Origin: Sarcina sp. DSM 11001
GTDB taxonomy: Bacteria > Bacillota > Clostridia > Lachnospirales > Lachnospiraceae
DNA: 64,000 nucleotides
Reading direction: 5' to 3'
Assembly (NCBI RefSeq): GCF_900101015.1
Contig: NZ_FNFZ01000006.1
Span: forward strand, 103,424-167,423
The notes beneath the pieces were generated by a model. It was not told the origin of the DNA. It worked only from the letters and a program-made list of their open reading frames with translations, and searched no databases. Positions 35,154-43,383 of the stretch are shown in pieces (the stretch's first letter is position 1; each line of letters opens with the position of its first letter). The translations under genes were made by a program, and so were the position numbers.

Positions 35154-36596
35154 ATGGACGATGGCAGTCAAACGACCTGGCTGATCGTGTTATTGCTGTT
35201 GGTTGCCGCCATGGTTTTTGCTGTCGCGGAGACCGCCTTTGCCAGTGTTTCCCGCATACGTCTCAGGACAGAGGCGGAGAAGGGGGACGCCAGGGCAAAG
35301 CGCGCGCTTTATGTGACAGAACATTTCAATAAAGCGATTACGACACTTCTGATCTGTACGAATATCGTGCATCTTGCCACGGCCTCCATCGTGACCGTCT
35401 ATGTGTCCAAACGGTGGGGTATCTCTGCAGTTTCTGTTTCCACATTGATAACGACACTGGTAGTGTTTTTCTTCGGAGAAATGCTGCCTAAAAGTGTTGC
35501 CCGGAAATACAGCCTTAAGTTCAGCCTGGCAACGTCAGGGCTGCTGTGCTTCCTCATGACGCTCCTGTATCCGGCAGCGGCTTTTCTGACCTGGATCGGA
35601 AATGCGGCGGCCCGGATGACGAAGGGAGACAATGCGGTGTCTGTCACAGAGAATGATATCTACGATATCATCGAAGACATGGAAGAGGAGGGTAAGATCG
35701 ATGAGGCCCAGGGGGACCTGATCTCCTCCGCCCTGCAGTTCGGCGATGTGACGGTCGAGAGCATCCTGACCAGCCGTCTGGATGTGGCGGCCATCGATAT
35801 CGATATGTCTCAGGAAGAGATCCTCTCTTTTATCAAGGAACAGAACCACAGCCGGCTGCCTGTTTATGAGGGAACCATCGACAACATCATCGGGATCCTC
35901 CATATCCGGCGCTATATCCGCAATTATATCCGGCAGGGGGAGGCCCTCGATATCCGCCCCCTCCTCTATGAGCCTTTTTTTGTACACCAGTCGACAAAGA
36001 TCGATGACCTGCTGGGTGTCATGTCCAGAAAAAAGATCAACCTCGCCGTCGTGACGGACAATTACGGAGGGACACTGGGCATCGTCACGGATGAGGACAT
36101 CCTGGAGGAGCTGGTGGGAGAGATCTGGGATGAGGACGACCGCGCGGTGCGCAACGTCGTGCCTATGACGGACGGCTCCTATAGTGTCAACCCCGAGGAG
36201 CATGTGCTGGATGTCCTGGACGAGCTGGGGCTGGATTACAGCGAGGAGGAGGAAGAGGAGATCGGCCGCAAGCTCATGAATGAGCTTGCCTATGAGGTCT
36301 TTCCCCACATTCCCGTCGCGGGGGACAGCTTCCGGTATCTGGGCATGAAGATCTCCGTCCTTGTCATGCGCCACAACAGGATCATGCGTCTGAAGGTGAG
36401 ACGCCTGACGGAGACCGAGCTCGAAGCGGACGCCGCGGATGCCCTGGCGCAGAAGAGTGAAAACGGTCCCGATTCCGGAAACGGCGGCAGCGCCGGCAGG
36501 ATTCCCTATGCGGTGCATCAGGCTCCCGGAAAACATTATATGCGGCCCAGTGTTCCCCGTGCCGGCCGGACGACGGAAGGGGGTGACGGCAGATGA
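35154..36596 (+). CDS. CNNM/CorC-family membrane protein, copy 1
   Basis: A 480-residue hemolysin-III-unrelated 'HlyC/CorC' type protein, implicated in magnesium or other cation transport. The DUF21 membrane domain spans residues 1-175, with four hydrophobic segments (the first is WLIVLLLLVAAMVFAVAET). A CBS pair follows (about 195-325, with NHSRLPVYEGTIDNIIGILH), then the CorC C-terminal domain (about 345-430). The last 50 residues are a variable tail. It overlaps the next gene by 4 bp (ATGA), so the two paralogues are co-translated. The ribosome site (gagagg) is distant; an alternative start was not found. Confidence 0.9.
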   Translation: MDDGSQTTWLIVLLLLVAAMVFAVAETAFASVSRIRLRTEAEKGDARAKRALYVTEHFNKAITTLLICTNIVHLATASIVTVYVSKRWGISAVSVSTLITTLVVFFFGEMLPKSVARKYSLKFSLATSGLLCFLMTLLYPAAAFLTWIGNAAARMTKGDNAVSVTENDIYDIIEDMEEEGKIDEAQGDLISSALQFGDVTVESILTSRLDVAAIDIDMSQEEILSFIKEQNHSRLPVYEGTIDNIIGILHIRRYIRNYIRQGEALDIRPLLYEPFFVHQSTKIDDLLGVMSRKKINLAVVTDNYGGTLGIVTDEDILEELVGEIWDEDDRAVRNVVPMTDGSYSVNPEEHVLDVLDELGLDYSEEEEEEIGRKLMNELAYEVFPHIPVAGDSFRYLGMKISVLVMRHNRIMRLKVRRLTETELEADAADALAQKSENGPDSGNGGSAGRIPYAVHQAPGKHYMRPSVPRAGRTTEGGDGR

Positions 36597-37858
36597 CGGA
36601 GCTGTATCTTTATATCGCCGGAATCATTGTATGTGTCCTTCTCTCGGCTTTTTTCTCTGCTTCCGAGATGTCCTATTCCTCCTGCAGCAGGCTCCGGCTG
36701 GAGCACCAGCGGGATAAGGGGGATAAAAAAGCCTCTATCGCAGTGCGTATCCACGAGAAATTTGACGATGCGCTCTCCGCGATCCTGGTGGGGAATAATC
36801 TGGTCAATATCGCCGCGTCCTCTCTGGGCTCTCTGGCGGTCATGGCCGTTCTCAGCGACCGGTACGCCTGGCTTTCGACTCTGATCCTCACGGTCGTTGT
36901 CGTCATTTTCGGCGAGACGATCCCCAAGATCACCGCTAAAAAGAACGCGACGCGGTATGCCCTGCGCTTTGCCCGTCCCGTCCGCTTCCTTATGATCGTC
37001 TTAAAACCGGTCACCTTTGTCGTTGTCGGCCTGGTCAGCCTGATCACCCGCCTTCTGCCCGATGTGGTGGAGGAGGACAGTGAAGTTGCCCTCCAGGAGC
37101 TGCATACCATGATCGATATCGCGGAAAATGAGGATGTCCTGGATGAGGACGCCTCCGAGCTGGTCAGCGCCGCGATCGATTTCGCGGATATCTCCGCTTC
37201 TGAGGTCATGACAGCCCGCGTGGATATCATCGGCATCGATATCGATGACCCCTGGGAAGAGATCCTGCACACGATCGACAAATCGCCCTTTTCCCGGATC
37301 CCGGTCTTTGAGGGCAGCGTCGACCACGTGATCGGCATCCTGTCCCTGAACCGCTTTCTAAAGGCTATGATCGACAGGGACAAGGTGGAGATCCGCAAGC
37401 TCCTGCTTCCCACCTGCTATGTCTACAAGACCATGAAGCTCCCCGCAGTCCTTTCATCGCTGCGGAATGCCCAGCAGCATCTCGCTGTCGTCACGGATGA
37501 ATACGGCGGCACCCTCGGCGTCGTCTCCATGGAGGATGTCCTCGAGGAGCTCGTCGGCGATATCTGGGACGAGACAGACACTATAGAGCGCGATATTGTG
37601 GAAAAGGGCGAGGGCCTCTACGAACTCGACGGGGATACCCCGATCTACGAATTCCTGGAGCTTATGAACATGCAGGAGAGTGAATTTGACTTTGACTCGG
37701 AGACAGTGGGAGGATGGTGCATAGAGATCAATAACGGCTTCCCCGCCGTCAACAGTATCTTTACCTATGAGAATCTCGAGGTCCGGATCCTGGCTGTCAC
37801 CGAGCGCCGTGTCCGCAGGGTGCTGGTCAGGCATCATTCCGAGGAAGAAAAGGACTAG
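36593..37858 (+). CDS. CNNM/CorC-family membrane protein, copy 2
   Basis: A 421-residue paralogue of the preceding gene with the same order: DUF21 membrane domain (1-180, including FSASEMSYSSCSRLRLEHQR), CBS pair (about 200-330, with KSPFSRIPVFEGSVDHVIGI) and CorC domain (about 345-415). Starting within the stop of copy 1, it suggests a two-subunit complex, since CNNM/CorC proteins work as dimers (inference). A strong terminator follows. Confidence 0.9.
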   Translation: MTELYLYIAGIIVCVLLSAFFSASEMSYSSCSRLRLEHQRDKGDKKASIAVRIHEKFDDALSAILVGNNLVNIAASSLGSLAVMAVLSDRYAWLSTLILTVVVVIFGETIPKITAKKNATRYALRFARPVRFLMIVLKPVTFVVVGLVSLITRLLPDVVEEDSEVALQELHTMIDIAENEDVLDEDASELVSAAIDFADISASEVMTARVDIIGIDIDDPWEEILHTIDKSPFSRIPVFEGSVDHVIGILSLNRFLKAMIDRDKVEIRKLLLPTCYVYKTMKLPAVLSSLRNAQQHLAVVTDEYGGTLGVVSMEDVLEELVGDIWDETDTIERDIVEKGEGLYELDGDTPIYEFLELMNMQESEFDFDSETVGGWCIEINNGFPAVNSIFTYENLEVRILAVTERRVRRVLVRHHSEEEKD

Positions 37859-37877
37859 AGGACCGATCATAAATAAA

Positions 37878-37908
37878 AGAACAGGCTGTCTGCCAGCCTG
37901 TTTTTTTG
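37878..37908 (+). terminator. Rho-independent terminator
   Basis: aacaggctg and cagcctgtt around a 5-nt loop, followed directly by seven T. Confidence 0.92.
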
Positions 37909-37970
37909 TTTCTTCATCGGGAAATACCCGTGTCTTCAGACATGGGACACACGCGCAAAAAGGAAAAACC
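37909..37970 (-). repeat. Dispersed ~60-bp repeat, copy B (inverted)
   Basis: Reverse complement of the segment at 29171-29229: ttcttcatcgggaaataccc, then gtgtcttcagacatgggac and acgcgcaaaaagg. The rest of the gap 37859-38241 is AT-rich and without a recognised gene. Confidence 0.75.
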
Positions 37971-38241
37971 GCCGGAGAGTTCCATCAGCGCCATCATGTA
38001 GCAGAGGCCTGCTGCGTTGTCGGTGATCAGAGTCACCTTAATTGTATATTGTTTAAAAAATATATAAACCATTTACTGAAGCGAATTCATCAGGCTCTCA
38101 GTCTTTTTTACCAGACGATCATTTTTTACAGAAAAAAACGAAGATGGACAGAAAATTTCCTTTATAAAATATAACGAAAATGTTACAATATGTTAACCGC
38201 ACAGGCAGAGCCGCTGTAAGGATTTACGGAGGTTTTGTCGG

Positions 38242-39192
38242 ATGTCCATAAAACGGCTTAATAGGTTTGGCGCAGCAGTCCGGGATCTACGGTTGCTGCG
38301 GCTTATTGGCTATGCAGAAAGATACAATATTATAGAAAGATGCAATACAGAAAGTTACAATACAGAAAGATGCAATACAGATAAACACAATACAGACAGA
38401 CACAATACGAAAAGATCCATTACACGGCTGTACACGGCGATCCTGTTTCTGCTTCTTTTTGTATCGGGCTGCAGCGGCAGAAGCAGCGCGCCCGTTCTTG
38501 AGACATATCCGCCTGTTGAAATTTCAGAGAATGAATGCAGTATAGACAGCAGAACCGGCCTGTCAGAGAAACAGCCAAAGAAGCAGGAGCCGGACGGCGC
38601 GGAAGGTCGGTCAGAGGAACAGTCACAGAAGCAGAAGACCGGCGACGATAATACCGGTATAAATACCGGTTTAAAGACGGATTTAGAAACTGATTTAAAG
38701 ACTGATTTATTGACTGTCCATGTCTGCGGAGCGGTGCAAAAGCAGGGCGTCTATAAACTTCCTCAGGGAAGCAGAGTCTGTGACGCTGTGGATGCAGCCG
38801 GCGGCTTTGCCCCGGACGCGGACACTTCCTGGCTCAATCTGGCCGCAGTGGTCGAGGATGCCTCGCAGATCAGGATCCCCACCGAGGAAGAGACACAGGC
38901 ACTGAGGGAAAATCCGGACCTCACCGGAACCGGTTCTCCTTACCTGCCGGTATCGGGACAGAAACTTCCCGGCGGGATTTCCACTTCCGGAGAGGACGAC
39001 AGGATCGACCTGAACACCGCTTCCCGCGAGCAGCTTATGACGCTGCCCGGGATCGGAGAGGCAAAAGCCGGACAGATCATTACATACCGTGAAAAAAACG
39101 GACGCTTTGAGACGATCGAAGATATCATGAAGGTCCCGGGGATAAAGAACGCGGGCTTTGAGAAACTAAAGGAATATATAACCGTGCGCTGA
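38242..39192 (+). CDS. comEA: ComEA-like helix-hairpin-helix lipoprotein
   Basis: A 316-residue protein with the ComEA arrangement. An SLBB domain lies at about 160-215 (LTVHVCGAVQKQGVYKLPQG). A C-terminal double helix-hairpin-helix (about 253-316: DLNTASREQLMTLPGIGEAK, later IMKVPGIKNAGFEKL) binds DNA. ComEA is the surface DNA receptor of natural transformation. The lipobox-type signal (ILFLLLFVSGCSG) sits unusually deep, at residues 66-78. Ahead of it is a repeat-encoded segment (ERCNT-like units, residues about 27-55) that must lengthen the signal's n-region. The start is backed by ggaggt. No comEC or other competence gene is seen nearby. Confidence 0.85.
   Translation: MSIKRLNRFGAAVRDLRLLRLIGYAERYNIIERCNTESYNTERCNTDKHNTDRHNTKRSITRLYTAILFLLLFVSGCSGRSSAPVLETYPPVEISENECSIDSRTGLSEKQPKKQEPDGAEGRSEEQSQKQKTGDDNTGINTGLKTDLETDLKTDLLTVHVCGAVQKQGVYKLPQGSRVCDAVDAAGGFAPDADTSWLNLAAVVEDASQIRIPTEEETQALRENPDLTGTGSPYLPVSGQKLPGGISTSGEDDRIDLNTASREQLMTLPGIGEAKAGQIITYREKNGRFETIEDIMKVPGIKNAGFEKLKEYITVR
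38318..38420 (+). repeat. 15-bp in-frame repeat at the comEA 5' end
   Basis: Six to seven copies of acagaaagatgcaat encode ERYN/ERCNTE-like pentapeptides between the start codon and the signal peptide. Confidence 0.92.
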
Positions 39193-39254
39193 ACACGGAG
39201 CAGACGGAATTCTCGACAGATCCTCGGATCGTCGGATGACAGAAGGAGTAATTT

Positions 39255-39956
39255 ATGGCAGCAAAAGTTCTAGTTGTGGATGATGAGCGGATGATCGTTA
39301 AGGGCCTCAGATTCAGCCTTATGCAGGAGGGATACGAGGTAGACTGCGCCTATGACGGCGAGGAGGCGGTCAGCAGGATCAGAGAAAAAAAATATGACAT
39401 TGTCCTTCTGGATGTGATGCTCCCCAAACTCTCCGGTTTCGAGGTGCTCCAGCAGGTCAGGGAATTTTCTGACGTACCTGTCATCATGCTCACAGCCAGA
39501 GGGGATGACATGGACAAGATCCTCGGCCTCGATTACGGGGCGGATGATTACGTCACCAAACCCTTTAATCCGCTGGAAGTCAAGGGCAGGATCAAGGCCA
39601 TTATCCGCCGCACCTCCCGCGGCAGGCAGGAGGACGCCCTGAGTGAAAACATGATCATAGTAGGAGACCTGCGCATCGACCAGGACAACCGCCGGGTCAT
39701 GATCGGAGACAAGGACATCAACCTCACAAGCAAGGAATTCGAACTCCTGGAGCTTCTGGCGACACACGCCGGCAAGGTCTACAGCCGCGCCATGCTCCTG
39801 CAGATGGTCTGGGGAAAGGACTACCCCGGCGACGTCCGTACCGTGGATGTCCACATCCGGCGCCTGCGTGAAAAGATTGAACACAATGCCTCCGAACCCA
39901 AATACGTCCAGACTAAATGGGGCGTAGGCTACTATTTCCGCAGCCACGAGAGATAA
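39255..39956 (+). CDS. OmpR-family response regulator
   Basis: A 233-residue DNA-binding regulator. The receiver domain (1-118) has the acidic pair in VVDDERM, acceptor Asp53 in LLDVMLPKLSG and the conserved Lys in YVTKPFNP. The winged helix (about 135-230) has NLTSKEFELLELLATHAGKV and RTVDVHIRRLREKI. It is followed by a membrane histidine kinase, its probable partner, across a 279-bp gap of repeats and palindromes. The WalR/PhoP-like sequence suggests cell-envelope control, but the signal is unknown. Confidence 0.95.
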   Translation: MAAKVLVVDDERMIVKGLRFSLMQEGYEVDCAYDGEEAVSRIREKKYDIVLLDVMLPKLSGFEVLQQVREFSDVPVIMLTARGDDMDKILGLDYGADDYVTKPFNPLEVKGRIKAIIRRTSRGRQEDALSENMIIVGDLRIDQDNRRVMIGDKDINLTSKEFELLELLATHAGKVYSRAMLLQMVWGKDYPGDVRTVDVHIRRLREKIEHNASEPKYVQTKWGVGYYFRSHER

Positions 39957-40012
39957 TTACACACGAGAGATAATTACACACGAGAGATAAGTACCCATGA
40001 GAGATAAGTCCA
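39945..40012. repeat. 17-bp tandem repeat, 4 copies, containing a stop codon
   Basis: Unit cacgagagataattaca at 39945, 39962, 39979 and 39996. The first copy encodes the last residues HER and TAA of the response regulator. Confidence 0.96.
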
Positions 40013-40023
40013 TAGGTATGGAT

Positions 40024-40200
40024 CATGGGACTGCATGGACCAGGGGACGGATCCCCGGTCCGGTTTACAAAAAGGATTTGGACCAGGGGACTTTTTCCTG
40101 GTCCGGTTTACACAAGGGAAACTGGGAAAGGAAACAGGGGAGGGTTCTCTGTCCCCTTAAGAGACAGGGGACAGTGAGCCCTCCCCTGTCTCCCTTCCCA
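40024..40200. repeat. Palindromic GGGGAC-type repeats
   Basis: Two similar hairpin copies, ggaccaggggac...ccggtccggtttacaaa (about 40036-40072) and ggaccaggggac...cctggtccggtttacac (about 40080-40113), are followed by a large perfect-looking palindrome (40124-40200, arms gggaaaggaaacaggggagg and complement). They resemble in style the 91-bp palindromes at 57 and 58 kb. No gene is in 39957-40235. Confidence 0.85.
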
Positions 40201-40235
40201 TTACCTCCCGGAATGAGGGAAGGCGACGCGGCAGT

Positions 40236-42131
40236 ATGCTACAAAAAATCAAAAAGTTCCTTGACAGACTGACATTCCTGAGAAGTCTGCGGGTCATTTT
40301 TTTTATCTTCATATTTCTGGTCGGCGTGATCCCGTGCATCCTGCTTCAGAACGGCATTCTGGACAGCTATGAACAGCGTGCTGTAGAAGTCCGTGAGGAA
40401 CAGGTCAAGGGACAGCTGCGCTCTGTCGCCAATCACCTGATCAGCAGCAACTATCTGGTCAATCAGGATTCGGGCCAGGTCGACGCCCAGCTCTCGGAGT
40501 TTTCAACACTGTACGACGGCAGGCTTCTGATCATTGACCCCACTCTGACGGTTGTCAAGGATACCTATGGAATATCGGAAAACAAGACGATCGTCTCTCA
40601 GGATGTGATCAGCTGTCTGCAGACAGGTGACCGCGCAGGACTGCAGAATTATGATGAAAAATACGGTTACCTGGAAGTCGTGATCCCGATCATCGAGACC
40701 AGGACGACCGAGGAGAGGGACTCCTCCGTACATCTGGAAGAGGATGAAAGTCCGGAAGAGGCTGAGGACGGCAGCGGTCAGGCGATCATAAAGCCGGAGG
40801 CCGGTTCTGCTGAGAACAGCCCGAACAACGGTGTCCGCGGGGTTTTACTGGCGAGCACATCCACGGAATATATCCAGAAGACCAAAGAGATCCTCCGCAG
40901 CAAGGCATGGTCGCTCCAGATGGTCATGCTGGTCGTTATTTTCATTGCCTGTGTACTGATTTCCGGCTTTCTGGTCAAACCCTTCGAAAAGCTCTCTATC
41001 GATATCCGTGAGGTCAAGGAGGGGTACTCCAACGAACCGATCCAGGCCCCCATGTATACGGAGACCAGACATATTGCCGATGCCTTTAACAATGTTCTGG
41101 GCAGAATGAACGCACTGGACCAGTCGCGGCAGGAGTTCGTCGCGAATGTCTCCCATGAGCTCAAGACCCCCATGACTTCCATGAAAGTGCTCGCGGCTTC
41201 GCTCCTGTCGGAGGAAAATGTCGATCCGGCTATGTACCGGGAATTCCTGGAGGACATCGACAACGAGATCGACAGAGAAAACAAGATCATCTCCGACCTT
41301 CTGGCTCTGGTCAGGGAGGACCGCACCGACATGGATCTGGAGGTCTCCAGAACAGACATCAACGAACTGGCGGATAACGTGCTCAGACGCCTGAGCCCCA
41401 TCGCGCAGCTTCGGGATATTGAACTGACCCTGGTGCACAAAAACGAAGTGGTCGCCGAGGTGGACGAGACACAGATTAATCTCGTTCTGACTAACCTGGT
41501 GGAGAACGCGGTCAAATACAACCGCCAGCACGGGGAGGTGTCCGTCACAGTGGATGCTGACCACGAATATTTCCAGTTCACCGTCCATGACAATGGCATA
41601 GGCATCCCGGAGGAGGAACAGAGCCGCATCTTCGAGCGATTCTACCGCGTCGACAAATCCAGATCCCGCGCGATCGGAGGAACAGGCCTGGGCCTTTCCA
41701 TCACAAAGAGCGCCGTGATCCGCCATCACGGCACGATCACCCTGACGAGCAAAGAGGGAGAAGGCACTACATTTGTCGTCAGGATCCCCCTCCGCTATTC
41801 CGCCCAGCCCATGGATCTCCATGTAGGCCGCCAGCACAGGCAGATCAGCCGGTTCCTCAACTGGCGCCGCAGCCGCGCCGGTCAGAAGCAATATATGGAA
41901 AAAACTGTCCGCGTTTCCAGGCGCAGATTCCTGCCTGATGGAAAAGAAGACAGAAAAGAAGATAAAACAGACGACAGAAAAGACAATAAAACAGAAGACA
42001 AAAGAGAAAATAAAACAGTAGACAGACAAGACTATAAATCAGAAGCTGAAGCAGAAAACAAAGCGCCGGGGAACCTGACAGAAAGCGCAGGAGAAAATAC
42101 CGGTCTGACGAAAAAGGAGGAACAGACATGA
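40236..42131 (+). CDS. Membrane sensor histidine kinase
   Basis: A 631-residue kinase of the VicK/PhoR type. Membrane helix 1 spans about 18-38 and helix 2 about 226-248, with an extracytoplasmic sensing region between them that contains an acidic insert (EEDESPEEAEDGSG). A HAMP linker follows, then the phospho-acceptor His307 in SHELKTPMTS, the N box NLVENAVKYN, and G boxes (DNGIGIPEEE, GGTGLGLSI). The last 75 residues are a highly charged Lys/Asp/Glu tail with repeats such as DRKEDKTDDRKDNKTED, which again look like tandem-duplicated DNA. It probably phosphorylates the regulator upstream. The gene overlaps the GerMN gene by 4 bp (ATGA). Confidence 0.94.
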   Translation: MLQKIKKFLDRLTFLRSLRVIFFIFIFLVGVIPCILLQNGILDSYEQRAVEVREEQVKGQLRSVANHLISSNYLVNQDSGQVDAQLSEFSTLYDGRLLIIDPTLTVVKDTYGISENKTIVSQDVISCLQTGDRAGLQNYDEKYGYLEVVIPIIETRTTEERDSSVHLEEDESPEEAEDGSGQAIIKPEAGSAENSPNNGVRGVLLASTSTEYIQKTKEILRSKAWSLQMVMLVVIFIACVLISGFLVKPFEKLSIDIREVKEGYSNEPIQAPMYTETRHIADAFNNVLGRMNALDQSRQEFVANVSHELKTPMTSMKVLAASLLSEENVDPAMYREFLEDIDNEIDRENKIISDLLALVREDRTDMDLEVSRTDINELADNVLRRLSPIAQLRDIELTLVHKNEVVAEVDETQINLVLTNLVENAVKYNRQHGEVSVTVDADHEYFQFTVHDNGIGIPEEEQSRIFERFYRVDKSRSRAIGGTGLGLSITKSAVIRHHGTITLTSKEGEGTTFVVRIPLRYSAQPMDLHVGRQHRQISRFLNWRRSRAGQKQYMEKTVRVSRRRFLPDGKEDRKEDKTDDRKDNKTEDKRENKTVDRQDYKSEAEAENKAPGNLTESAGENTGLTKKEEQT

Positions 42132-43240
42132 AAAAAACAACTGTTACTCCGCGATGGGAATTGTCCCGAAGAACCGCAGAGGAATCCCGGCACAGGCAGC
42201 ATGTACAGGACGCGGCCAAAAGCCCGGAAACCCCCGGTCTGGTCCTGAAAGCCGGAAAGGATTCCCTGATGAGGGGCATCGTACATTTTGCCGTACTGAT
42301 CGCCCTGCTCCTCGTACTTTCCGCCTGCGGAAATAAAGACAATAAAAAGGAAAAGTATACAGTATTTTATCTGACACCGGAAATAAACGCCCTTGTGACC
42401 AGAGATGTTGAATTGCCGGAAACACCTGAAACTGCTTCAAAATCACCGGATACAGATGCACCGCATAATGACAATGTCGAACAAACCTGGGAAACAGCGG
42501 AGGCGCTGCTTGACCTTCTTAAAGAGGATCACACGGAAGAAGGGTTCAGAGCCCCTGTCAAAGGTTTTTCCTGCAGGGACTTTTCCATAAGTAAACACAC
42601 GATCACTCTCGATTTTACATCGGAATATAAAAAACTGGATATGATCACCGAGAAACTCACCAGGGCTGCTGTCGTCAACACCCTGTGCGGGGTCAAAGGC
42701 ATCCGCCGGGTCACGATCCGCGTCAACGGCGCGCTGCTGGTCGACGATCGTGGAAACAAATCCGAAAACATGACAGCCGATCAGTTTATCTACAACTCCG
42801 GCAGAGAAATGATCAATTTTGAGCGGTCCGAGATCCACCTGTATTTTGCTTCAAAGGACGGGAAAAAACTGGTGGAGACCTACCGGGAAGTTGTCTTTAA
42901 CAGTAACATCCCCATGGAAAGGCTGGTGGTCGAAGAGATCATCCGGGGACCGAACGGGGACTTCAATTATACGACCGTGAACCCTGAGACAAAGATCATC
43001 AACATCGTGACCCGCGATGACATCTGTACAGTCACGCTGGACAGCTCCTTCCTGCTTGAACCCTTTCCCAACTCGCCGGAAGTAGCCGTCTATTCCATCG
43101 TCAATTCCCTGACCGAACTCCCGGCGATCCGCCAGGTGCAGATCATTGTCGACGGGGCGGAAGGACAGGCGCCGGGAAGTTTTTCCCTTGATTCAGACAA
43201 GCTCTTTCACAAAAATACGGACATTGTTTTGACGAAATGA
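42128..43240 (+). CDS. GerMN-domain lipoprotein
   Basis: A 370-residue lipoprotein with two GerMN domains (about 140-235 and 250-355; for example RAAVVNTLCGVKGIRRVTIR and VVEEIIRGPNGDFNYTTVN), named after spore germination protein GerM. In Firmicutes such genes often sit behind a two-component system, as here. The lipobox signal (ALLLVLSACG) begins near residue 55. ATG 42128 overlaps the kinase stop; an internal ATG at 42269 (Met48) has ggaaagg at 8 nt and would place the signal at the N terminus, so it may be the true start. It probably sits on the outer face of the membrane; ligand unknown. Confidence 0.88.
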   Translation: MKKTTVTPRWELSRRTAEESRHRQHVQDAAKSPETPGLVLKAGKDSLMRGIVHFAVLIALLLVLSACGNKDNKKEKYTVFYLTPEINALVTRDVELPETPETASKSPDTDAPHNDNVEQTWETAEALLDLLKEDHTEEGFRAPVKGFSCRDFSISKHTITLDFTSEYKKLDMITEKLTRAAVVNTLCGVKGIRRVTIRVNGALLVDDRGNKSENMTADQFIYNSGREMINFERSEIHLYFASKDGKKLVETYREVVFNSNIPMERLVVEEIIRGPNGDFNYTTVNPETKIINIVTRDDICTVTLDSSFLLEPFPNSPEVAVYSIVNSLTELPAIRQVQIIVDGAEGQAPGSFSLDSDKLFHKNTDIVLTK

Positions 43241-43304
43241 AGCATAGTTGATCATCTGGAACCGCTTTAGCCCGGGAACACAATACAATAAATGATAAAA
43301 TAAA

Positions 43305-43334
43305 TTTACATATTGATTGTTGATTGGTTATAAT
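43305..43334 (+). promoter_or_regulatory. Promoter of the giant surface-protein gene
   Basis: TTTACA (43305-43310), 18-bp spacer, TATAAT (43329-43334), 50 bp ahead of the start codon. Confidence 0.75.
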
Positions 43335-43383
43335 TTGTATATCGTATTCTTATACTGTTTTTGTCTGCCGGAGGGTGTGTTTT

